DNA from: Ignelater luminosus
Lineage: Eukaryota; Arthropoda; Insecta; Coleoptera; Elateridae
Assembly (NCBI GenBank): GCA_011009095.1
Contig: VTPC01090433.1
Location: 166,561-230,560 of the forward strand
DNA length: 64,000 bases
Direction of reading: 5' to 3'
The notes under the pieces are model-generated. The model was not told where the DNA came from and ran no database searches. It was given only the letters and a program-made list of their open reading frames with translations. Below are positions 13,850 to 25,400 of this stretch, one piece after another (the stretch's first letter is position 1; each line of letters opens with the position of its first letter). The translations under genes and the position numbers were made by a program.

Positions 13850-15630
13850 TCTCTGTATAATTTGGCAATTTAATCAATCACTGCACCCCCAGAATCTAGA
13901 TTATTAGCTGCTGCTGGTTACAGGTGTGCTTACTACTTTGAAAAATCTTGAATATCCCACACATCTCAGTAGTTCTTGTTGCAATAAATACTTTTGTGTA
14001 GTGTGGAATCTGTAATTTTCAGAATGCATTCGATAGTTCATAATAATACATTTCTTTTAAGGATGGTTGCTCTGTGTTAAAACCAACAGAGACACATTGT
14101 TCTTGTGAAGCAAAATATGTTTTGGATCCTCAAGATACTTTTTCTCAAACATTTCGGACCACATTTACTCATAACCCTCACCAATAAAACATCTCCTAGA
14201 TCTCAATGGTGAACTTCAGATTCGAGTAACCCCCACAATATAGCTTTAAAAAATTTAACTATTTTCTAAAATAAAAGAAGGAAATATCATCTGCATCCAC
14301 TTTATTTACTTTTACTAATCAAATTAATGAAGCTGATATGTATGTGCCTTGATTATTTTACAAAATGGTCCAGAATATGATCAAGGATTTAAATTGACTG
14401 AAGAATCAAGAACACCAACAAATTTTTCTTCAAAATAGGCAATTCTAATTTAACCAACATCATCTTTCTCATATGTTAATGCGATTCTATCAGTATATCT
14501 CTTGAGAAGCTGTATTCTTCCATTGTATAGTTAATCTGGAAAATAGAGTCACTAAATAAAAAACAAGCAAAATTATTTTGATGTTATGTACGTTTATTAA
14601 GTTGTCATGCTAGAAACAGTGTTTACGTCAAGATTACTAAAATTATGTTTTATCACAGAATCAGTGAACACCACTCTCTCCTATCTAACTAAACACCCGT
14701 AGATTAATAACATACCAAATTTAACAAACTTAACATCAAATTACTCATAATTCGGTTTTAATTAGTTTTTCATATACTTCCATTCTAATTCTCAATTCTT
14801 TCTTCTTCAAATAATCCATAATACTATCAACTTAAATTCAAGCAAAGCCATTCACTATTTTCAATTTGTTTCAAAATGACCCATCACAGTCTTATTTTAC
14901 TATATTTAAGCAACCTTAAGAATAACAAATAATAATAAAAAAAAAATGCAACTAATTAACTTTAAAGTCATTATAATAAATACAACTTTTTTCACAACAT
15001 AAATTAGACCAACAAAAAAGCTTCTTGAGCAGCAACATATTCTGCTTGACAATGCTTATTACATTAAACACACAGATGATGTGTAGTAATACACACTATT
15101 AACAGAGTCACAAGAAGTTAAAAGCGATAAGAGACGACATTTAAAACAAAAAGTAAAAGATAAAGCCAAGTGACAAGTTCTGTTACCATAATTACGATAA
15201 TATAAATATAGATTGTTTAATTATTAAATTAAGTCATATGCCCTGATAGAATTTTAAGTATAAATACTAAGCATGTCCAAATTGATTTTCTTAAACTATC
15301 TATAAAATGAAAATTTTAGGGTTACTAAATGGCAGTTAAAAAAACCTCTATTCCATTAACTCAGCAAGAGAATTTTTGTGGAATGAGAGAATTATAAATC
15401 TTACAGGAAGAAAAAATTAAAAATATTTTTCAAGTATAAATAAGGTGCAAGAGAAATGTTTATAAAATGGCAAGTTTCAATGTTTTAAGTTGCAATAAAT
15501 GTGTAGATATTGTGCCATTAGTAAGATTTATCTTTTGAATAATATTACAAATTCTCTACTGTATTAACAAATAAATGAAATAAACATAGAATATATATAA
15601 AATGGTGCTTTGAGCGAGTTAAACAAAGTT
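13850..15630. other. no gene; degenerate repeat resembling the 34.4-35.2 kb element
   Basis: The stretch around 14165-14235 (CTCAATGGTGAACTTCAGATTCG-like) and 14430-14470 (AGGCAATTCTAATTTAACCAAC) resembles the right part of the palindromic element at 34387-35236. It is probably a decayed copy. Nothing coding is seen. Confidence 0.35.
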
Positions 15631-15635
15631 ATATA

Positions 15636-16345
15636 CACTGTGCCCTTCAAAGCCCTGTATAAATTCATTACTTCAGTTTACAGTTTTACTGTCGTAGCAA
15701 CTAAAATGATGTTTTTAAATGCGGCATCTTATATTGTGTTTTGGATATTGCTTTTCTAGACATTTAGAGAAAACAAAAGAGATAATCAAGAAAATGTATG
15801 AAAGATGTTAAGCAATTGTTTTGCAAAAACAGAGGCTATGGTAAACAAATTCAGTCTTACTCTCAATTTATTGGCTTGAAATAATGACATTAAAACTGAA
15901 AAGGAGCACATAAGAGATTTTAATTTAAAATATGAATGTCGTGTTTTTCAGTTAATGTTATGATTCTAAACCTATAGTACCAAACAATATGTGAGGATAT
16001 CAACAGTTGACATCATAACTGAATTTTTTTACCGTAGTCTCCATTTCTTCAAAACAATGACTAAACATTTTTCACAGATTTTCTTCATTATCTCTTTTAT
16101 TTTTAGAAATAACTCTATCAATACTTACATTTTCAAAATTATCTAAAAAAGCAGTTTCCAAAGATGTAACACAATACAAAGTGTGCCTTTTAAAAAAATC
16201 ATTATCTTATTTGTCACCACAGAAAAATTGTAAACTTGGCAATGTTGCCGATATAAAAATTCTCATATTTGATACCAAATTTGATATCTATCGTACAATT
16301 ACTTACCGAGATAATAAATTTATACAGGGCTTTAAGGGCACAGTC
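15636..16345. mobile_element. non-autonomous TA-flanked element, 710 bp
   Basis: The left end CACTGTGCCCTTCAAAGCC and right end (complement) GACTGTGCCCTTAAAGCCC are inverted repeats of about 32 bp that continue into CTGTATAAATT. Both are flanked by TA, the target duplication of Tc1/mariner-type elements. The interior encodes no transposase. Confidence 0.75.
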
Positions 16346-16349
16346 TATA

Positions 16350-19176
16350 CATAAATAAATTAAACATCATTTTACAATCTTTTCAATCACACCTCACTTG
16401 TAATTCAATAATTAGTTTTGGTTGAATATTCAGCAAAGATTAAATATCTTTTAAATAAAGCTGTACAAAATATTGTGCTTAAACATGACATGTAACTCTT
16501 AATATGGAATTCAAACTGTTAAGTTACCTTCATGTGTTGTTCTAAAGGCAAACTGTGCATAAAATCATCATAAAACTAATATTTAATTCATTCACTGATG
16601 TGGCATGGTTATTTCAGAGGTGCTACCAGTTATTTATAAATTGGATTTGAGGTATTTACACAAGAACATATTTGCTATTTAAAATTAATTAATTAGTTAA
16701 TCAACTGGTTTAATCAGTATAAATGTGATGTAAAATAAATTTCTTATGTATCCTAATCTAGACTTAAGTCGTTATCACTGGGTTAAATGGGAACATCCAT
16801 ATTTTCATCCTATAAGATACTCATTTACCTCTGTAGGAATAACACCAACAGCCAAAAAATATACATCTTGAATGAACTATAATAATAAGTGATATAATAA
16901 AACCTACTGAAATAATAAAATCTGTCTATTTTATTCTTCATTGTTATTTTCTGTTTATGATTTCTTTATTGAGCTCTTAACTGTTACTACCAGTAACACC
17001 AGCACCAAGCCACTGAACTCATTACTTAATAAATTGTATAGTCCTTATAATAACATGCGATCATTAAAATTTAAGTTTCCAGTAGGCTGTGTAATTTTTC
17101 CGCAGGGCGTAGCTTAGACACAACACATAACCTATAAACCGATGATTTTGCCTTGTTTCTAATGCAAACTGTCAATTTGACAGATAATTTTCCAGAATAA
17201 GCTAAGACACGATTTCTTCTTTCATAGCCTCCTGGCAACTTAAATTTTAATGATCTCATGTTAGAATTTCCAATGCACGTCTTAAGTGACATCATACTTC
17301 TTGAATGTATTGCCACCTTTACCAGCAGTGCTGTATTACCTATGTACAAAAACACAACTATTTTGAGGTAATGTTTGCAGCATTGTCACACCAAAAGATC
17401 TGTTGCCACGTTGTCATTCAAATTTGATGCCTGAAGTTTAATTTCATTTATACCTAACTGTATTATTTACCGTATGCCTAAATATTTAGGAAGTAGAACT
17501 AAAGTAAGTAAGCGTTATTATAATACTAAGTAAATATAGTTTTTGTAATTACATTTAGCACCTTGCTTTCAAAGGAATGTGATATTTCAGCAAATATCAA
17601 TGAAGAACTGAAAGCAAATATCATTGTGAAGGTTGCCAAAAAATCATTGTATATGGTCTTAAAAGAAATTGAATTGATGAAGAATAACAAAATATTATAA
17701 CAGAATGTTGGTCATGATGGTACAAGTATCAAAGATTGTTTAAGGAAAGAAGTGTTGAAAACAATTACTTCAGAAGTCTAGGCGAAATCTACGAGACATA
17801 TAGGACAAGATCCACAAATGGTAGTATCAGGAAAAGATATTGGACAGAGAAGACATTTCTTCATTATTAACCAAGCTAACTGAAGAAGACAGTGAAACTG
17901 GGTTTGTTTCAAATTAATAAAATTAGTGGATAATAATACTGTAAATAAATTTATGAAGTAATTATGGGGTTGGTGCACTTGTGCGTTACGTTATAATAAT
18001 GATATAGATATTTATTTATACTTAAAAAACAATTAATGTCATTGAATGTGCATCCTTTTATTTTATGGACATTTCTACAAATTTTAATTCTATATTACGA
18101 AACAATCCACAGCAATTGAAAAATGTAAAAGACATTATGGTTTTATAAGAATCATCATAACAAAAATTGGGCATGCACCAACTCTATATTGTTTATATGA
18201 AAATCATTATAATTATTTTATTGTCTATCTAATATATTGTTTAATTACATGGAATTGATGTGAGAATGCATGTAAAACTGATAAGAATATTTAAAAAGTA
18301 ACATCTTGATGTATTTATTATATGAATATGACAACAGAATTAGTGTGAGGTTAGGTATATGTAGCTATTGCAACGTATGCATTGTTTGTGGTTCATTTCA
18401 CACGGCAGTATGGCTCATCTACTCCATACGCATCATTGTTGGTGGGAGTTGATTCTTCAATTCAGACCTAAAGCTGCCTCGATCTAGTTATAAGTGATGT
18501 TCAATCATGTTATTCAATTTGGCAGCATTACCCTTTAAGTATGCCATTAACTCATTACTAAATGATGATACGCATTGGAAATTTTGTTACAAGAACTATA
18601 GCAACAAAATAAAGTAGAAATCATGGCTAAAGTTTTAAAGCACAAATTTTATGTGTAGTATATTAGAGCTACTAAAACATTTGGTAATAATACTTTTGTA
18701 TGTATGATATATAATTAAAACTACAGAAATGTTTCTATATTCATACAAAATCATTACTAAAAATTTGCAAATCTAGCTAATGATTAATTTAAAATAAATT
18801 ACTGTAACAGAATTCAACACTTGCGGCAATTCTTTCATGTTACTTTATATATAAGTCTCTCTTACAAATAACCATCTGATATACAGATTCAAACTGGCTT
18901 TACATTAAATAAGTCACAATTATACAGTATCAGTTTATAATGTATATTTACATTTCAGTCGATTACTCATCTAAAAAAATAAATTTTAAAGTAGCATTTT
19001 CAAGGTCAGTTTGATACTGTATATGAATTACAAATACATAAATAAAAATATGCAGTGCACATTCTATAAAAATTAATTAAAATTTCAATTTATTAATAAT
19101 AATTGACTTTAAATTTAAAAAACTAAATTAAAATAAACAATCTGTTTTTTCACTTTTTAACTTTTATCAAAATTCC
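16350..19176. other. 3' flank of GSE1, no gene recognised
   Basis: AT-rich. If the GSE1 transcript uses a distal poly(A) site this could be its long 3' UTR. A short inverted repeat lies at 17053-17260. The 94-codon frame at 17071-17355 coincides with that repeat and matches nothing I know. Confidence 0.4.
17053..17260. repeat. small inverted repeat, about 200 bp
   Basis: CATGCGATCATTAAAATTTA at the left pairs with the complement of TTAAATTTTAATGATCTCATG-like sequence at the right, over about 34 bp with few mismatches. It also holds a tandem-like repetition of TAATTTTCC...TAGCTTAGACAC. Likely a MITE. Confidence 0.5.
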
Positions 19177-19182
19177 TTTATT
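19177..19182 (-). terminator. candidate poly(A) signal of GSE1
   Basis: Overlapping AATAAATAAA on the minus strand, about 50 bp past the GSE1 stop. A longer 3' UTR using distal signals is equally possible. Confidence 0.35.
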
Positions 19183-19232
19183 TATTTATAGAACATACAC
19201 TTAAAAAATCTTTTTAGTTATAGTATCAGATG

Positions 19233-19432
19233 CTATCTAAATGCATTTATAATCTTAGTTAGGTTATCTAAAGTTTTTTGTAACTGTATACGATCTTGTT
19301 CAAAGAGAAAAGAAGCAGATTGTAGTGCTCGACGTTTTCGTTCCAAATATCTAGATTCTGATTGTTTCAAACGAATATGTTCCTTCAAGCTTGTCAATGT
19401 TTGTTTTAATGTTTCTACTTCAGCATCACTCT
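19233..19432 (-). CDS. GSE1: GSE1 exon 9: C-terminal coiled coil
   Basis: The acceptor TTTTTTAG precedes AG-AGT-GAT, which completes a phase-1 codon. The 66 residues form a heptad-rich helix ([27 protein letters not shown]) ending INAFR-stop. This matches the terminal coiled coil of vertebrate GSE1 in position and pattern, and is likely a dimerisation or partner-binding helix. Confidence 0.85.
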
Positions 19433-22400
19433 CTAAAAAATCGAAAAGAGGAAAATTATTGGGAGTACATAGATATATATATATGTTAGAAGTGTACACT
19501 ATGTTATAAATTAAATACAAATTGGAAAACATCAAATCACATATTAGTTATCCATTCAAGTGATATCTGCATGGTCAGTTTCATATTTAATAAGAAGATT
19601 ACAACTGTACTAATTAATTTACCGCTTTTATTCTGAATATACATGGATTGGACAAAACTTACCTACACACCAAACTGCTTTGTTTGCTCATGAGGGGCCC
19701 TCAAAGTTTATTAAAAAAACCTGATTTCTCAAATAACTCAAAAACGCTTTGTTTACAAGATAAAATACTTGAAGATAAATTCTCTTACAGAAACTCAGAA
19801 AACAATCGAACAACAAAACTTATGTACAGTAAAAGCTGAATTATCAGAAATGATGTAGATGTGTTGATGAAATACTCAGAAATAAGGTCATGCAGTCAGT
19901 AATAATTATTCAAATTATTATTAAGAATTGCTTGTTTTGGTAAATAGAGTTAATGGCCTCAATAATTAGCTCTTATAGACCCATCAAATATAATTTAGGG
20001 CTTGCTGCGGAATTAATCTTAAAATGGATAAGCCTGTAAAAATTGATTGACTTGGTAGTCCTTTATAAGAATTTAATTTTGTGTCTCTCAACTACCTGTG
20101 GAGACCAAGCAATTGAGGATTAAAAAACAAAATGGCTGATTACTGATTTAAACATGATTTCGACTTAGAAAATACCCTAACTTTGAAGTTGAATAAAATA
20201 AAAGCCCTTGATCAGAGGTGGAAAAGTAAAGAGACCTTTTTCATAGGATGTCCTCCCCTCTATAAAATCCATATATTTTGATTACATTTAAAATATTGTA
20301 TCAGATCTAAACTCGAGAAAAACTCAAAAAGAGACTAAATTTTAATTGTTGTTTTCAGACGGCTGTGAAATAAGCCAGAAAGGTTCAAAAGACTTTTCTT
20401 TACCTATATGTTATTTCTCAAGGTGTACACATAACTCATGAATTCCAGCAGTTCGACAATTTTACAAGAAATCATGTATACCGAGTGTGGAGTTTCAAAC
20501 CCGTACATAGGATAATGCATGGGGAATCAGATTTTTGTAATTCCTGCTCCCCAAATAAACCTACAGGAGAGGTAATGGTATCAATCAATATTCCCTCTCA
20601 ATCTGTCACCAATAAATTAATCAGATTAACCAAACTGCTTTTATTTTCTGCTTCTCAAATCCACAGCAGCTCATACTAATACTGTAGGAGTTATTTTATT
20701 ATTAATTTATTTTGCTAATTCTGAGCATTTTTTGGTTAATTTATTGGTGCCACATTGAAAAAGAACTTATCGATTGATACCATTACCTCCCTTGTAGGTT
20801 CATTTGAGGAGCAGGAATTACAAAAATCTGAATCCCTATGTAATTTTGAAACTCCACACCTCGGTTATATCATTTGGTAATAGTCTATCGAGCCAAGGAA
20901 AACCACACAATTTGATAATTGATAAAATAAACTTTGACAGTGCACAGAATCTTTGTAGAGAATTCTCTGCTTTACAGAATCATCTGTATTAACTTTTGCT
21001 ACATTTGGTTTAGTTTCTGAGATATTCATCTACGAAGTTTAAAACCGGTGTTCTTTCGTTTTTTAATCCTCAATTGCTCGGCCTCCACAAGGAGTTGAGA
21101 AACACAAAACTAAATCCTTATAAAGAATAACTAAATCAATCAATTTTTACAGCTTAAATCTATTTTAAAATTAGTTCACTCTCAAATATCTTATTTAATT
21201 GGCCAATTAGCTTTCCAGTAATTGCTGTAACTTACTGAACAATATAACCTTTTATGAAATGTACTTTTTTTTAAATTTGCCTTTGAAAAATTAAATACAA
21301 ATATCTTTCTGTCAATTCCTTATTTTCTGTATTGTTGTAAATCAATACATAACATGGGATGCCTAGCAATTGAATTCTTCCAAGGTGGTTTTTATAAACT
21401 TCACTTTGTCGTGTATGCAAACAGAGTTGAGGTACTCAGTACAAAAATGTACTGCAAATACAGTAATTAGTAGTATAAGTACTTTAAGTAGTTTACTTTC
21501 AGTACTTTTAAAATTGCTGTACGGGTACTGGAATTTCCAGTATTGTATCTACAAAGTACTGGTACTGGTACTTTTCTTCTAGAATTTTTAGCAAGTACTA
21601 CTAGTTACTTAAAAAAGTACTGTAAAAATATAAACTACTCCCAGTATTGTGTCTAAGTACTCCCAGTAGTGAAAAGTACTGTAAAATTATAAACACAATT
21701 AGTAGTTTACTGAAGTATTTCCAGTATATTACTTTTTTATATAAAAAATAATCCAGGTGCCACTTGTTTAGCATTTAGAAAGAGGAAAAAAGAAATACTT
21801 TATTTTCATAACTATCATTGCATTAACCTGTGAAACCCGGGCGTGACATGATTAGCACACTACAAGGCAAAATCTTAATTGCCACCACAGATTACAATAA
21901 CTCACAACAAACTTCGCATCGACTTAGGAGTAGAAATTGTCAAATTTTTAGTAAACGTTCCTACTTATGGAATAAGGCAAGAAGGCCCAAATCAGCGGAA
22001 GTAATTCAGCAAGTTTTGGGTCACACCTTGAGTTACCCGTGTATGACTCGTTGGAATTCGACACATGATGTTGTAGAAAAAGTCTTATCTTTTAAAGAAA
22101 AATTGTCAGAGCTTTCGGATAAGTAGCTTATACCAAGGTTAAGCGAAAATGATATCTTGTTTTTAGAAGAATACATTAAGATAACGAAACCGCTTGCGGA
22201 AACCTTTGATTTTCTCCAAAGTGATCAAAATATTTATTATGGGTACCTTCTTCCAAGCACTGTATCTATGCATACAAAACGTGAAAAGATAAAACTGGCG
22301 GGAGACATTAAACAGTTGTGTAAACCTCTAGATTACGTCTTAGAATCCATACAAAGACAATTCAATGAAATCTTTAAGTTGCAATCTCAGAAAGCTGTTA

Positions 22401-25400
22401 CAGCTGCAGTGACAAACCCCAGATTTAAAGTGAGGTGGTATAACGTCTCTAGAGATACAAACGTTCAAATATCTGCAAAAGATATTCAGTCTTGGGTACT
22501 CAATGCCGCTTTGGACTTTAAAGAGTTAAAAGATTCTGAGCTGGTAGTCAGTAAAATTGCTGAAGATACGTTTTTTGATTTTTAAAAACGACAATGAAAT
22601 TTTTACACCGGCAGTCCTGCTGTCAAATGAAACATTCCAAATTCAGTTCGAATTTGAATTATTGAAGTACTTGAATGATCAAACTTGGCAATGTTGAACG
22701 ATTATGAAGCTATAAAAAAATTATTAATAAAATACAACTGTATTTTACCATTTTCTGCCCTTGTGGAGCGACTTATTTTCATTTGCACAAATTATCATCA
22801 ACGCACCAAGACGTCACGCACTCTCAAAATTGGTGTTACTGAAAAAATCTTTTATATAGTAAATAATATCCTTGTTAGTTATATTTCTGAGTTAGCTTAG
22901 CCTTTTTGTATATTTCTTAGTTTTATTTCCTAGTTTATTTTGTTTTTGTAAGCTTAAATTGTGGTATAAATTGTTATTAAAATATATGTATATCTTTTGT
23001 AGTTCTATATATCGATCATGATTGATAATTAAATAATTTATTTTATAAGTTTCTGTTTAATATCATTATTATTTAAATCTTTTTTACTAAATTGACTAAG
23101 ACACATTTACAGAGCAAGCTTCATCAATATGTACCTTGATTGTCACTCAAAAAGTAAAAAGGTCCGAAGTTTAGCTGGGAATACTGGAAAATATTTAAGG
23201 AGTATTTACTTAATACTGGTACTCTATCTTTTAAAAATGTACTTGCAGTATTTGAAATTATGGCCAGTACTTAAAAGTAATCTTAAGTACTCAGAAGTAC
23301 TGTAAATATCTAAAGAGTATTTACTTTATACTGATACTGCAAAGTTTTGATTTCCAGTACTTTACTGGATATTCCAAGTACTATTGGAAAGTACTGGTAC
23401 TTAGTACTGCAAGTAAAAGATTGATTGTTTGATACTGGATACTGGTTACTTCCAGTATTTTTACTGAGTACTGGTCACAGCTCTGTATGCAAACAAATGA
23501 GATGCATACTAATCAAACTATCACACAATTATTTGCTAAAACCTTAAAACTTACCTTTACTATGTGCATGGTATGATTCTATAATTTTATTAACTCCAGG
23601 CCATTTTGCTTCATTTATGTCCCCTATTTCAGATAAGCACTGTGTGCTTGTGTTAGTTACTTTTTCTTTTATTACACATTGTATCTTCTTATTTGCCATT
23701 TCCTCTTTCATTATGCATTGCACTTTTTTGTTTACAACATCTTGCATGATATGACCAGTAGCACTTGTATTTTGGACTTCAATTTTATCATTTTTCATAT
23801 CCTTGTGCAATGCTCTGTTATCCACAAATATCATAGTAAGAGGTAGTGTATAATTAGAGTCAGTTTGAATGTAAGTACTCTTGCAGTCTTTTTGTTGAAC
23901 AACAGGTAAACCAGTTAAAATACTGGAAGTACTAGGCAAAGCAGCATTTACAGACACTTGAGAATTGTATGTTTTTAATAGGCCACCACTATAACTTTCA
24001 TTCCATTCTTGATTTTGTGAAATTTTGTCAATTACTGCCAATTTATTAAAATTGACATTATGGGGTACTTGTATCACACTGCATTGCTCCTTCATGTTAT
24101 TTTCATTATTTATTATCGCAGTTACTGAATCATTAGGATTATTTAAATTAATTTTGGAGTTTATTTCCAAAACTTCTTTATTATTATCTACCAGATGGTT
24201 TTGTATATATTGATTCTTGTCTGTCTTTTCAACCACACCAGTAGCAAGTGGAACATTTAATGTAATTGTAGAACTTTTATGTATTAGTGATGTATTACAA
24301 CCATTTTCATCTACTAATTTATGATTTTTATATATTCTATTTATAATTGGAGTAATTGGCATGTTTAAATTAACTTTAGAATTTTGGTGTAGGTTACTGC
24401 TATTTTCATCGGTGGGTTTTCGATTTTGTGAATTCTGAAACAATGGCGGTTTAATGCTAGCACAACTAATTAGGTTTATTCTATTTTGTGTATTTTTACT
24501 TTTTTTATTTTCTATCTGCTGTCCATTATTTAGAATACCACTTGAAATACCCTTTGACATGTCAGATGATAAATACAACTTTGAATTTATCTCACCATCT
24601 TCACTAACATCTTGAATTCCATTTTCTAATTTTTGTTGTAATTTTGATTGAGAAGTCTCTATAACATGTGACTGCAAACTATTTGTAAATTGAGGCCGCA
24701 TCTTACTATTCTCAATTTTGTTACTATTCTTTTCCAACAAACTTCTATTAGAAATTTTATTTCGATGAATTTTAGAAATTTGCATGGAAGTCTTATTATA
24801 GAAGACATTATTATACACTGGTGTTTTTAAAAAAAATGAATTTTTTTCAGTCTCTAATATTCGATTATGTCTTTCTAACAGTAGTAATTTATTTTGGTTA
24901 TTCTGGCAGTTTTTTTGTTTGTACATACTATTAATGTCTGATGTTTTCCAATTATGAATATCTTGCTTTCTATACTTTTCAAAAGCACCATTAGGCAATT
25001 CAGTCTGATGTTCATTTGTTTTTAATTTTTGCACTTTGTGTTCTTGGACTTTTAAAGTGTATTTAGTAACGGCAGATTCACAATTTCTTTTGAGTCTCTC
25101 TTCTACTATCTTTAGCCATGCTTTCTCATAGTCTGAAACAGAACGAAAATTTTAAGATTAGTCAAAATAATCTAAAAGTAATCTACTACAATATTTATCA
25201 ACTGCTGACAGTGCTTACATCTAGGAGCAGGTAGCACTTACCATGGCTTTTCTTTTTCAACCACTTATGATATCTAATGTGTCATCATCAACGATTCAGA
25301 AACTTTTTCAGTACAACACTACTAAAGTACATGTCAAACCTTTTTGTCCGATATAGGATTAAACAGCTAGAATTTAAATTCATATTTATTTTCCATCACG

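Noticed and set aside
17071..17355. 94-aa minus-strand ORF
   Set aside because: Overlaps a small inverted repeat, lacks family similarity and splice partners.
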